Of a stretch of 64,000 nucleotides of DNA, positions 6,776 to 15,594 are shown one piece after another. Numbering within the stretch: the first letter of the stretch is position 1; every line of letters starts with the position of its first letter. The stretch covers positions 88,907 to 152,906 of the forward strand of contig CAZOYW010000001.1 of assembly GCA_964584165.1 (NCBI GenBank), in the 5' to 3' direction. Below the pieces are notes generated by a model. It was not told the origin of the DNA and did no database searches. It worked only from the letters and a program-made list of their open reading frames with translations. The stretch comes from CAZKCI01 sp964584165. Its GTDB lineage: Bacteria > Auribacterota > Erginobacteria > Erginobacterales > CAZKCI01. Both the position numbers and the translations under genes were made by a program.

Positions 6776-9403
6776 TTACCTCGTCGCGGGGATGTCCCCC
6801 ACTATCCCGAAGTATATCGTCGTTATCTCTCGGATCCTCCAGCGCCCGGAGGAGTCCAGGAAGGTGGCCGCCTCGTCCAGGCCGTCGCCGTTGTAATCCG
6901 CCGGCAGGGTACGGAGGGACGGGCCCGAGTCCATCGTCCACCTCCCCCCTCCCCAGACCGCCCAGAGGCCGTTTCCAGGCCGCTGGACCGCCGGCCGCCA
7001 ATAGCCCTCGCCATCGTAGTCCCCGGGAACCACCCGGTCTCCCGGTGCCCCGAAGTACCAGGCGCTCAAGGACCGGACCGACCAGTATCCGATGCCGGAT
7101 CGATAAATGGCGGGGCTCGCCCCGCCATTTATATTATAGCGCCCGGGGACGGGTTGATCATCGGGAATTCCAAAAACCTCCCGCGTCCCCCCCCGAACCG
7201 CCCAGAGACCGCTGGTGGAACGGAAAACCGCGATCCCCGCCGTGCCTTCCCCATCATAGTCTTCGGGAACGGGGATATCGACGAAATCCCCGAAATACGC
7301 CCGGGTGAGGTCGCGGATCGCCCAGAGGGCGGTGCCGGCGCGGAAGACACCCATCTCCGCCGTCCCGTCGCCGTCGTAATCACCCGGGCAGGGCTCGTCC
7401 TTCTCGACGCCCCAGTAGGCCCGGGTGAGGTTATAAACCGCCCAGAAACCGAGGCCGGGGCGATAGACGGCGAGGTCGGCCGTCCCGTCCCCGTCATAGT
7501 CGCCGCCCGCCATCCCCTGCAGCTTGGCCGCCGGCCCGAGCGAGACGTCGTAGCGACCCGGCGCCGACCATTCCGCGTAGGACGACTCCGATTGGAAGGG
7601 CAGGTAGTCGCGATGGCGCGCCTGGACGAGCAACTGCCCATCCGGGAGGTGGGTGCAGACGGAAGCCGCGAAATCCCCGTCCCCATCGGCCAGGACGACC
7701 GACGATCTCCCGTCCGGGACCGCGATCCTGACCAGGGCGCCGGCGATCGCCTGTGCGCTCCCCTCCTCGGAGACCCGCCCCTCGACGCTGAAGCATCTCC
7801 GGATGGTTGGACTCGGGCTGGGCGAGGCAGTGGCCGTCGGGGTGGCGGTCGGCGAGGGGGAAGGCGAGGGGCTGGGCGTGAGCGAAGGCGTCGGAGACGG
7901 TGAGGGGCTGGGCGATGGAGAGGGCGAAGGGGTGGGAGAGGTAAGCGCGAGAAACTTGCTGACAAATACATCGGCCGACCCACTCCGGCCGGCCTGATAC
8001 GGCGAGAGGGTGGGAAAATCGTTCGAGCTGGTTCCGCCGGCCACATAAGCGTTGCCGGCAAAATCCAGGGCTAGCGCATAAGGAGTATCGTCAGAGCTGC
8101 CGCCCAAATAGCTTGAAGCGAGAAGCTCTCCGTTTTGAGCGAATACCGTGACGAAACCGTCGTACGAATAAAGGCTTCCGGCATGGCTACTCTGATACGC
8201 GTTTTTGACCGGGAAATTAAAGGAGTAGGTCTCTCCCCCTATCCAAATCCTACCTTGAGAGTCTGCTCCTATCCCATAGGCGAAGTCTCTGTCATTCCCT
8301 CCCAGGTAACTGGAACATAGCAGAGAACCTTGAGAATCGAATTTGCTGACAAAGCCGTCGAAGTTCGTGACGTTTCCTTTCGCCGCCTGGTATGCGTTAA
8401 GGGTCGGGAAATCAAGCGACCAGGCAACTCCGGCTACATGCCAGGCTCCGGAAGAATCCGCGGCTACCGCCCAGGCATAGTCTTCCGGAGCCGCCCAGGG
8501 TGGATAACCGGTCTGGCCACCCAAATAAGTGGAAAATACCAGCGCCAAGGACTCGGGTTCGAGCACCGTGACGAAGGCGTCGGAATCGACCCCATTCGTC
8601 GTCGCTTGATAGGCTTGCCGGGTGGGAAAATCCGCCGATTTGGTGCTCCCTACCAGACAGATCCGTCCGCCGGAATCCCGGTCGGCCCCATAAGCGACAT
8701 CGTCACTGTCGCCGCCCATATAGCTGGAAAACAACAAGCGAGAACCATCGGAGGAGACGCGGCTGACGAAGGCGTCGCGCGCGCCGCCGGCGAAAGAAGC
8801 CTGATAGGAGAGCATCGTAGGGAAGTCCGCGGATGCGGAACTGCCCGTTACGACAACGGTATCCGAGCCATCCAGGGTCAGAGCGTATGCCACATCGCTC
8901 CCGCTCCCTCCCAGATAGGTGGAATACGCCAAGGTGGAACCGTCCGCGGGAAGCTTGGCGACGAAGGCGTCTGTACCTCCCCGAGATCCAGCCTGGAAAG
9001 CATCTACCGTTGGGAAGTCGAGCGAACCGGTGCTTCCGACACAGTATATTTCCCCCTCTTCATTGCTGGCGATGCTTCGGGCGAGGTCGGATCCGGCCCC
9101 CCCCAGGTAAGCGCTGAAAAGCAACCTCGAACCGGAACTGGCTATGGCGACGATAAATGCATCCCTGCCTCCGGCCAGGGTGTTTTGGTACCCGTCCAGA
9201 GTCGGGAAATTGGACGAATCGGTATGACCGCATAGCAGCACCACTTCGCCGGGACCAACCGCAAGGCCGTGGGGGAGATCCTCGGCTCCTCCTCCCAGAT
9301 AAGTGGAGTAGGCGCACGTCACCTCTTGGGAAAATCCGGCGGCGGGGAAGAACCCCAACCATGCCACAACCAGGGTGGTGGGGATGATCCTGGTTCTCAT
9401 CAT
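6776..9403 (-). CDS. Secreted SBBP beta-propeller / FG-GAP-like repeat protein
   Basis: 875 residues from the ATG at 9403, directly after the previous stop. Residues 2-26 look like a signal peptide (ending GFSQ). Residues about 30-485 hold seven SBBP units, each with a YLGG or YMGG core and a DFPT-like end. A Ser/Pro/Thr linker spans about 486-533. A small carboxypeptidase-regulatory-like domain follows to about 640, then six units of about 40 residues built around DYDGDG and WAV. It is probably an extracellular or surface protein. Its function is unknown, and it is not an evident glycan enzyme although it lies inside the cluster. Unit 4 of the C-terminal repeats holds a perfect palindrome. 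Confidence 0.85.
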   Translation of the reverse strand: MMRTRIIPTTLVVAWLGFFPAAGFSQEVTCAYSTYLGGGAEDLPHGLAVGPGEVVLLCGHTDSSNFPTLDGYQNTLAGGRDAFIVAIASSGSRLLFSAYLGGAGSDLARSIASNEEGEIYCVGSTGSLDFPTVDAFQAGSRGGTDAFVAKLPADGSTLAYSTYLGGSGSDVAYALTLDGSDTVVVTGSSASADFPTMLSYQASFAGGARDAFVSRVSSDGSRLLFSSYMGGDSDDVAYGADRDSGGRICLVGSTKSADFPTRQAYQATTNGVDSDAFVTVLEPESLALVFSTYLGGQTGYPPWAAPEDYAWAVAADSSGAWHVAGVAWSLDFPTLNAYQAAKGNVTNFDGFVSKFDSQGSLLCSSYLGGNDRDFAYGIGADSQGRIWIGGETYSFNFPVKNAYQSSHAGSLYSYDGFVTVFAQNGELLASSYLGGSSDDTPYALALDFAGNAYVAGGTSSNDFPTLSPYQAGRSGSADVFVSKFLALTSPTPSPSPSPSPSPSPTPSLTPSPSPSPSPTATPTATASPSPSPTIRRCFSVEGRVSEEGSAQAIAGALVRIAVPDGRSSVVLADGDGDFAASVCTHLPDGQLLVQARHRDYLPFQSESSYAEWSAPGRYDVSLGPAAKLQGMAGGDYDGDGTADLAVYRPGLGFWAVYNLTRAYWGVEKDEPCPGDYDGDGTAEMGVFRAGTALWAIRDLTRAYFGDFVDIPVPEDYDGEGTAGIAVFRSTSGLWAVRGGTREVFGIPDDQPVPGRYNINGGASPAIYRSGIGYWSVRSLSAWYFGAPGDRVVPGDYDGEGYWRPAVQRPGNGLWAVWGGGRWTMDSGPSLRTLPADYNGDGLDEAATFLDSSGRWRIREITTIYFGIVGDIPATR
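7103..7132. repeat. In-gene palindrome, 13-bp stem, 4-nt loop
   Basis: Arms ataaatggcgggg and ccccgccatttat, loop ctcg. It changes the YDGDGTADLAVYR pattern of sister units to YNINGGASPAIYR without changing length. Confidence 0.97.
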
Positions 9404-9404
9404 C

Positions 9405-10823
9405 TCAAAACCGGACCAGCACGTCCCAGGCGGCCTTGGCGGAGCGGCCGAGATCACCGAAGGAGCGAATCCGCCCGAGCGAGCGGAGGAGGTAGCCGGG
9501 ACGGTAATAGAAGCGGCGGTAGGCCTCCTGGATGTAGGCCTCCAGGCTCTTGGCGTCGAAGCCGTCCTGGTAGGAGGCGTGCTTGGCGTCGAGCTGGGTC
9601 CAGTCCCCTCCCAGCCTGTCCTTCATCTCCTCGAAAAGCTCGCAGCCCGGATAGGGGGTGTTGACGTTGAAGGAGGCGAAGGCGGCCGGGATCTCGAGGG
9701 CGAGTGCGATCGTCTTCTCCACGCTCTCCCTGGTCTCGCCGGGGTTGCCGAACATGAAGAAGGCGGCGGGATCGATCCCGGCTTCCCTCGACCAGCGGAA
9801 GGCGTCCCTGATCTGGGCGACAGTGGTGTTCTTCCCCAGGCGCTTCAAAACCTCTTCGTCGCCGGACTCGACGCCGAATTGGATCTGGTAACAGCCTGCC
9901 CTTTTCATGAGCGCAAGCATCTCCTGATCCACCGTGTCCACCCGGGCCAAGCAGATCCATTCGATGCCGAGGCGGCGCGCGATGATCCCCCGGCAGATCG
10001 CCTCCACCCTCTCGCGCTTGATGGTGAAGGTATCGTCCCAGAACCCGATGTCGCGCAGGCCGTAACGGGAAACCATCTCCCCGAGCTCGGCCAGGACGCT
10101 CTCCACCGAGCGTGGCCGCCAGCTTTTCCCGTAATAGCCGCGGGTGGCGCAGTAGACACACCCGAAGGGGCAGCCCCGGGCGGTCAGGATGAGCCCGAAG
10201 GGCTTGCGGCGGGCGAAGGGGGCCGAGTATTTCCCGTTGGGCAAGAGGTCCCGGGCGGGGAAAGGAAGCCGATCGATGTCTTCGATAAGCGGCCGGTCGG
10301 GATTGTGCCGTATCGATCTGCCCTCTCGATAGGAGACACCACAAATATCTTCTATTTTCTTTTCGCCCTTCAGGGCGAAAAGAAGTTCGGAAGCAGTAGC
10401 CTCCGGCTCCCCCCGGATCACGAAATCGACAGGGACGGCGCGGAGGCTCTCCTCGGGCAGGGCTGTGACGTGTCCGCCAATCGCGACCGTCTTCACCCCC
10501 GGCAGCTTCCCCTTGAGCGCCTTGAGCCAGCGGGCGGTGAAATCGATCAGGGGAGTGCCTAGGACGAAGAAGACCACGGCGGGGCCATGGGCGGCGATCC
10601 GGCGGAGCGACTCCTCCGTCCCGATCCTCTCGGCCATGGAGTCGAGGATCGCCACCTCGGCTTTCGCCCACTCCCTTAGAGCGGAGGCGAGGTAGGCCAG
10701 CCCGATCGGGGGGAGGATGTAGTCGGCCTTGAGGACGATCCCGGCGCAACGGGCGAGAACCGCGTCGGTCTGGATGGAGAGCGCTTTCTCCTCGACCGGT
10801 AATACGACCAGCAGAACTTTCAT
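9405..10823 (-). CDS. B12-binding-domain radical SAM protein
   Basis: 472 residues from the ATG at 10823. An N-terminal Rossmann-like region of about 150 residues (cobalamin-binding type) precedes CPFGCVYC (C218, C222, C225), the radical SAM cluster motif. Family members include methylases and ring- or lipid-modifying enzymes; the substrate is not evident. The start overlaps the TAA stop of the upstream GT2 gene (TAATG), so the two are probably translationally coupled. A 12-bp palindrome spans residues about 147-155. Confidence 0.85.
   Translation of the reverse strand: MKVLLVVLPVEEKALSIQTDAVLARCAGIVLKADYILPPIGLAYLASALREWAKAEVAILDSMAERIGTEESLRRIAAHGPAVVFFVLGTPLIDFTARWLKALKGKLPGVKTVAIGGHVTALPEESLRAVPVDFVIRGEPEATASELLFALKGEKKIEDICGVSYREGRSIRHNPDRPLIEDIDRLPFPARDLLPNGKYSAPFARRKPFGLILTARGCPFGCVYCATRGYYGKSWRPRSVESVLAELGEMVSRYGLRDIGFWDDTFTIKRERVEAICRGIIARRLGIEWICLARVDTVDQEMLALMKRAGCYQIQFGVESGDEEVLKRLGKNTTVAQIRDAFRWSREAGIDPAAFFMFGNPGETRESVEKTIALALEIPAAFASFNVNTPYPGCELFEEMKDRLGGDWTQLDAKHASYQDGFDAKSLEAYIQEAYRRFYYRPGYLLRSLGRIRSFGDLGRSAKAAWDVLVRF
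10357..10384. repeat. In-gene palindrome, 12-bp stem, 4-nt loop
   Basis: Arms ttcttttcgccc and gggcgaaaagaa, loop ttca. It encodes LLFALKGEKK in the radical SAM protein. Confidence 0.95.
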
Positions 10824-11599
10824 TATCGATCGCGGCCGATCTTGCGGCGGGAATACCGGAGGCGGATAAGCCAGGGCCGGACAATCGCCTCGGCAATGCT
10901 GGCTTTCGACATCTTGGATTGCCCGGCGCGACGTTCCGTGTACACGATCGGCACTTCTTCTATTCGCCAATCCTCTCTCACCATCGCGGCCAGGACCTCG
11001 ACTAAAAACGCATAGCCGCGGGAATTAAGCCTGACCGACAGCAGTCTTTCGATAACCTCGCGTTGATAGGCGCGGAAGCCGCTCGTGCAGTCGGCATAGG
11101 GGAAACGCAAAACTCGGCGCACATAGGCGTTGGCGGCAAGGCTGAGCAACAACCTGCGGGGAGCCCAATTGATAACGCGTATCCCCCCCCGATAGCGGGA
11201 ACCGATGGCGGCCTGATTATGCCCGAGAGCGGCATCCAGACGGAGGAGATCGGCGAAATCGTGGGAATGGTCGGCATCGATGGTAAAAATGCGCCGGGCT
11301 CCCAGGCCAAGGGCAGCTTCAAAGCCGGCCAAGATCGCCGAGCCGTAACCACGACGTCCGGAGCGGGAAAGCAGATGCACCCGGCGGTTTCCCCTGGATA
11401 ATTCCGCGACGACGTCCCCGGTACCATCGGGAGAATCGTCATCCACCACCAACACGTGAAACGGGGGCGAGAGGGCTACGATCGAAGAAATAAGGGAGTC
11501 TATGTTATCGCGTTCATTGAAGGTGGCGATCACCACCACCCGAAATGCGTCGCTCTTCCCAGGGGCAAGATCATTCTCCGGATCGGATCGTGAGTTCAT
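10823..11599 (-). CDS. Polyprenol-phosphate mannose synthase-like GT2
   Basis: 258 residues. VVIATFNERDNI, LVVDDDSPDGTGD and TIDADHSHD are the GT-A signature of DPM1-type enzymes, which load mannose or a related sugar onto a polyprenyl phosphate at the inner membrane. The later SGFRAYQREV and SKASIAEA segments also fit. The GT39-type membrane protein encoded just upstream could use such a donor. Stop and next start overlap. The family call is firm, the sugar is not. Confidence 0.85.
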   Translation of the reverse strand: MNSRSDPENDLAPGKSDAFRVVVIATFNERDNIDSLISSIVALSPPFHVLVVDDDSPDGTGDVVAELSRGNRRVHLLSRSGRRGYGSAILAGFEAALGLGARRIFTIDADHSHDFADLLRLDAALGHNQAAIGSRYRGGIRVINWAPRRLLLSLAANAYVRRVLRFPYADCTSGFRAYQREVIERLLSVRLNSRGYAFLVEVLAAMVREDWRIEEVPIVYTERRAGQSKMSKASIAEAIVRPWLIRLRYSRRKIGRDR

Positions 11600-11659
11600 G
11601 GCGACAATTTTCCTTCGAACCGGTTGAATCCGGGGGGATTATCAACGAGCCCCCGTGAT

Positions 11660-13351
11660 TCACCCGGCGCCCAACTTGAAGATTTTCACGATGGGACCGG
11701 GTTGTTCTTTCGGTTCGAACACCTTGATCGGAGATATTTGAGAAAGAGTAGCATAGAAGTGCGCGTGAACAGGATACTTTTCCCTCCCGCCGCGGCCGGG
11801 GAACCAGGAATATATCTCGCTGGAGATGATGAGATAGTCCACCCCCTGCCGGCGGAGCTGATCGATATCGTATCCCTTCGGCACCAAAGTCAAACCATCC
11901 ACCTCGCCTATCCTGATGATGCGGTATCCCCTTCCTTTCCCCGCCAGCAAACGCATCCGATGCACGACCGCCATCTGTTTAGAGGGGTGATGGATGGTCG
12001 AAGCTCGGCCTTCTTCATAGGCTTTCGCTTTTTCGGCGATTTCCTCCCGGGTTTCACGCAACTGGACAGTGGCGTTGTTGTCCCACTCCAAGGCGATTAC
12101 GGAGCCGGCGGGGATATTCGACTCGATCCAACGCCTGGCCTCTTCGCGCGTGTCAGCCCGGGAAAGCATCCGGTCATTGAGAGAGATATTGCGGATTGCG
12201 CTGAGGACGAAGACAAGTCCCGTCAGGGAAAGGGCGACTCGAAGACCCCCGCGGTTTTGAAGGCGACGCCGCAGGTCGGCCAGCGCCCCCCCGGAAAGCA
12301 CGGCCAGGGCGGGAAAAACGGGGATCAAGTATCGCGCATTGGTTTTCCCCCAACTCCCGATCATCAGGAAATACACCGCCGGATAGATCAGCAGCAGCCA
12401 GCCCTTCTTCTTCCCCGCGATCAGTCCCCAGGCCGCTCCCAGCAGGTAAAACCATCCTAGCAAACTCCACTTTGCCGGAACGGCTATTAGCGGATCAAGG
12501 AAGAAGAGCCGCAAGTAATCGCCCCAGTGACGCCCGCCCCCGGTGCTGTAAACGCCTTTCTGCATGTGCTCGGAAATAAAACGAAAATCGGCCCAGAATT
12601 TCGAGAAATCCAGGAAGCAATAGGGTGAGCCGACAAAGAAAGCCACCAGCATGCATCCAGCGGCCAGCCAAAGCTTCCCGTCCCGGAGGCGGGCGATCCG
12701 ACTGGTCGGGGAGGCCGGGCCCCACCAATGGGCGAGCAAGATCGGCAGAACGAGGGTGGCGGCATTATATTTGGAGGCGGCGCCCAGTCCGCCCAGAATC
12801 CCGGCCCATAGGTAATCCCTTCTCTCCCCCCGGGACAGGATTCCCAGAATGGGCAGAAAAGCGGCGGTGATGAACAAGGTTAAAAGAACATCGGTGGCGA
12901 TGTAATGGGAGCTTTCCACGTGCAGATAGGTGACCGCGAGCAGGCCGGCGGAAGCCAAGCCCGCTGAAAGTCCATAAGCCTTTTTCCCCAGGAGATAGAC
13001 GAGAAGAACGGTCACCGTCCCCCAGACGGCGTTGGTCGCCCGACCGATCAGGTAAAACGCAGTCGGGTCGTTGAAGAAAAGAATCTGAAAATCCGCCACG
13101 GTTGAGAACAACCCCAAAATCCTTCCCAGAACATAGAAAGCTCCATATTCGAGAAAAAGCAGATACATCGGCAGCGAAGGGTAATTGAAGTAATGCGGAT
13201 TAAGGTCCCCCATCCCAAAGGCGAGGGCGTGGTGGACGATCCGTTCCTCGTCCGGGTGGTAAACCCCGGGGAGACCGAAGCCGATACCCCACAGCCGGAG
13301 CGCGAGCGCCAGTGCCAGAATCCCAATCAGCAATATGGTCTTTGTTTTCAA
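11660..13351 (-). CDS. GT39-type membrane glycosyltransferase (PMT/ArnT-like)
   Basis: About 563 residues if the TTG at 13351 is used; a TTG at 13375 would add eight. About ten membrane segments begin with ILLIGILALALALRLWG. HPDEERI after the first segment supplies the acidic pair typical of GT-C enzymes using polyprenyl-phosphate sugars. A periplasmic domain of about 150 residues closes the protein. It probably transfers a sugar on the outer face of the inner membrane. It diverges from the GT2 gene at 13440. Confidence 0.75.
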   Translation of the reverse strand: MKTKTILLIGILALALALRLWGIGFGLPGVYHPDEERIVHHALAFGMGDLNPHYFNYPSLPMYLLFLEYGAFYVLGRILGLFSTVADFQILFFNDPTAFYLIGRATNAVWGTVTVLLVYLLGKKAYGLSAGLASAGLLAVTYLHVESSHYIATDVLLTLFITAAFLPILGILSRGERRDYLWAGILGGLGAASKYNAATLVLPILLAHWWGPASPTSRIARLRDGKLWLAAGCMLVAFFVGSPYCFLDFSKFWADFRFISEHMQKGVYSTGGGRHWGDYLRLFFLDPLIAVPAKWSLLGWFYLLGAAWGLIAGKKKGWLLLIYPAVYFLMIGSWGKTNARYLIPVFPALAVLSGGALADLRRRLQNRGGLRVALSLTGLVFVLSAIRNISLNDRMLSRADTREEARRWIESNIPAGSVIALEWDNNATVQLRETREEIAEKAKAYEEGRASTIHHPSKQMAVVHRMRLLAGKGRGYRIIRIGEVDGLTLVPKGYDIDQLRRQGVDYLIISSEIYSWFPGRGGREKYPVHAHFYATLSQISPIKVFEPKEQPGPIVKIFKLGAG

Positions 13352-13397
13352 GCAAATAGCGCGCTCCCCGTGCAACGCGACACATGTAATGTTTTTT

Positions 13398-13431
13398 GCC
13401 CTCTGCCCTCTGCCCTATGCTCTATGCTATG
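13398..13431. repeat. CCCTCTG heptamer array
   Basis: gccctct x2, gccctat, gctctat, then gctatg, in the space between divergent glycosyltransferase genes, 9 bp before the GT2 start. Promoters for both genes should lie here. Confidence 0.85.
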
Positions 13432-13439
13432 ATTTTATT

Positions 13440-14468
13440 ATGCGCTCTTTTTCCGTCATCATCCCCTGCCACAACGCCTCCGGGACGCTGGAGAAATGCC
13501 TGCGGGCCCTCCTCGCCTCCGACTATCCCCGCGACCGCTTCGAGATCATCGTCTCCGATGACGGCAGCGCCGACTCCAGCCTCGAGATCGCCCGTTCCCT
13601 CGGCGTCCGCACGCTTGTTCACCCCCGCGCCACGGGGCCGGGCGGCGCTCGGAACCGCGGCGCACAAGCGGCGTCCGGTGAGCATCTCCTGTTTTTCGAC
13701 TCCGACGTCATCGTCCGCCCCGACACACTCCGCCTCTTCGACCGCGCCATCGAGCGGTTCCCCGACGCCGCGGCGATCCAGGCGATCTACGCCGCGGGTC
13801 CTTATCGGACGATCCTTTCGCTCTATCAGCACCTCTGGTTCTACTACTTCTACACCCTGCGCCGGAATTATCCCACATTGACCTTCTCATCCTCTTGCTT
13901 CGCCATCTCCCGCCGGGAGTTCCTGGACGCCGGGATGCTCAACCCCAACCTGCGCACCAACGAGGACACCGAGTTCGGCTATCGCCTCGCCCGCCGGGGG
14001 AAAAAAGCCCTGATCTGCACCGAGATCGAAGTCTACCACGACCGCGCCTTCTCTTTGGGAGGCTTCGTCAGGAGGAACTTCTTCGTCCACAACTTCATCC
14101 TCGTCCGCCTGACTTACGGGATGAGCGATATCCGCTCCGGCAACCCGGAGTACGACGTGCCGATCAAGAACCTGCTGCTCACCGCCGCCCTTGTCGCGGC
14201 CCTCCTTCTCTGGGCGGCCAGCGGCCTCTGGGGGTTCGGAGCCGCCGCCGCGGGCGTCTTCCTCTGGCAATCGCTCCTCAACCTGCCCTTCCTGAAATTC
14301 GCCGCGGGGCGGGCCGGAGGGGGGAAAGTCGCCCTCCTCTATGGCATCCTTCTCCTCGACAACGCCGTCAAGCTGGCCGGAATCGCTCGGGGGTTGGTCG
14401 ACTTCTACCTCCTGAAGAAGCACCACCTGATCACGGAATACGCGGAAACAGTGATCAGCAAACAGTAA
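13440..14468 (+). CDS. Family 2 glycosyltransferase with C-terminal membrane segments
   Basis: 342 residues from the ATG at 13440; earlier codons would come from repeat DNA. VIIPCHNASGTLEKCL, VSDDGSAD and FFDSDVIV form the GT-A donor site. NEDTEFGYRLARRGKKA is the acceptor-side ED...R region. Two to three hydrophobic segments occur after about residue 245, so it is membrane-attached. It stands alone on the plus strand between two minus-strand groups. Confidence 0.85.
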   Translation: MRSFSVIIPCHNASGTLEKCLRALLASDYPRDRFEIIVSDDGSADSSLEIARSLGVRTLVHPRATGPGGARNRGAQAASGEHLLFFDSDVIVRPDTLRLFDRAIERFPDAAAIQAIYAAGPYRTILSLYQHLWFYYFYTLRRNYPTLTFSSSCFAISRREFLDAGMLNPNLRTNEDTEFGYRLARRGKKALICTEIEVYHDRAFSLGGFVRRNFFVHNFILVRLTYGMSDIRSGNPEYDVPIKNLLLTAALVAALLLWAASGLWGFGAAAAGVFLWQSLLNLPFLKFAAGRAGGGKVALLYGILLLDNAVKLAGIARGLVDFYLLKKHHLITEYAETVISKQ

Positions 14469-14482
14469 TCGTCTTCCGCGCC

Positions 14483-14660
14483 TGTGGGAGCGACATTCTT
14501 GTCGCGATCCGGTCGCCAGCCAAGCCCGTGGGAGCGGCGTCCTCGCCGCGATCCGGTCCATGCCGAGCCGTGGGAGCGACATTCCTGCTTGCCCCGATTG
14601 CTGTTTGTCGGGGTCGCGATCCAGTCCGTCTTGGATCGGGGCAAGAATGCCCCTCCCACA
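14483..14660. repeat. Cluster of REP-like gtgggagcg elements
   Basis: Three units of form gtgggagcg-stem-loop-stem-cgatcc, with stems GCGAC/GTCGC or GCGGC/GCCGC, and an inverted partner ending cccctcccac. The third unit is interrupted by gccccgattgctgtttgtcg. It fills most of the non-coding 14469-14738. Confidence 0.8.
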
Positions 14661-14697
14661 AAATCGCCGTCGACGACTCTCCCAATAAGTTTGCCCC

Positions 14698-14727
14698 TAC
14701 ATGTTCTACATGCCTACATGTGAATAC
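14698..14727. repeat. acatgt element, partial copy
   Basis: ctacatg / ctacatgcctacatgtgaa, one arm of the type seen around the SGNH gene at 4558-5718. Confidence 0.8.
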
Positions 14728-14738
14728 TTCCAGCCAAG

Positions 14739-15506
14739 TCAAAGCCCTTCTTCATCATTCTTGACGGGTCTAAAAAGCCCGGGAAGGGAGTCGAGCACCG
14801 CCTCGGCCGCCCGGTAGGCGCCGCGGAGGATGGGAAAGAGCGCTTTCTGGCCGACCGTCAGCTCCCCGCTCGACGGCACCGCGAAAGGGCCGAAGCGGAG
14901 GGAGAAACTTCCTGCCCGCAATCCGCCGAGAAGACCTTCCTGATCCAATCTTGCCGCCTCCGCTTCCAGGAACAGCGGCTTGATCTGCTCCTCCCGGTGA
15001 GCGTCGAGACCGGGATAGCCCGATAGACGCGCCCCCCCCTCCCGCAGAGTTCTGACCGCGCGGCAGAGCGCCGACGCGGGGGCGTACTTCGTCCCGTACC
15101 TCGCCGACCAGACCTCGATCCCGTCCAGGAGATCCCAGCGTTCGTGGCGCCGGAGATCCGAAAACCGGGGATGGGCCCAGACCGTCATCCCGCCCGCTTC
15201 TCTGATCGCCTCTAGACACGACACCGGGTTCTCCGCCCTGATCTGCCGGAGCGCGCCGATGCCCAGGAGATGGACGGTCCCGAAGGCGTATTCGAGACCG
15301 GGTACCAAGAGAAACCTGTCGTCGCTCGCCCTTGCGCAGTCCTCGCCCTGGCGTTGGTAGAGATCGGCGGTTAGGTCCTCGGCGTGGTCGCAGACGACCG
15401 CGAAGCCGCAGCCGAGCGCCAAGGCCTTTTCCCGGATGGCCGTCGGGGCCAGATGCCCGTCGTGGGAGTAAATCGTGTGAATATGGAATAGTCCGCGAAA
15501 TTTCAT
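14739..15506 (-). CDS. PHP-domain metal-dependent phosphoesterase-like protein
   Basis: 255 residues from the ATG at 15506; codons before it lie in repeat DNA. FHIHTIYSHDG (H8, H10, H15), VVCDH, GLEYAF and WAHPR are the ordered metal-ligand motifs of the PHP family. Members hydrolyse phosphate esters; the substrate is unknown. It is separated only by a repeat from an ATP-grasp gene, suggesting a shared pathway. Confidence 0.8.
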   Translation of the reverse strand: MKFRGLFHIHTIYSHDGHLAPTAIREKALALGCGFAVVCDHAEDLTADLYQRQGEDCARASDDRFLLVPGLEYAFGTVHLLGIGALRQIRAENPVSCLEAIREAGGMTVWAHPRFSDLRRHERWDLLDGIEVWSARYGTKYAPASALCRAVRTLREGGARLSGYPGLDAHREEQIKPLFLEAEAARLDQEGLLGGLRAGSFSLRFGPFAVPSSGELTVGQKALFPILRGAYRAAEAVLDSLPGLFRPVKNDEEGL

Positions 15507-15510
15507 AAGA

Positions 15511-15594
15511 ATCGCAAAGCGCATAGAGCAGAGCGCAAAGCGTCCGATGTGATTAAGTGAGGCGCTATGCTCTTTGCGCTATGCGTTTGTATAC
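15511..15594. repeat. Inverted pair of GCGC heptamer arrays
   Basis: Left cgcaaagcgcatagagcag..., right cgctatgctctttgcgctat, about 20 nt between. It encodes the end of the ATP-grasp protein (IAQRA) and its TAG stop. Confidence 0.9.

Noticed and set aside
6767..7903. Plus-strand frame of 378 codons
   Set aside because: Opposite the FG-GAP-like units and linker; an artefact of GC-rich repeats.
8330..9235. Plus-strand frame of 301 codons
   Set aside because: Lies opposite the SBBP repeats with no recognisable domain; codon pattern belongs to the minus strand.
9375..10562. Plus-strand frame of 395 codons
   Set aside because: Opposite the radical SAM gene, which has full cluster motifs.
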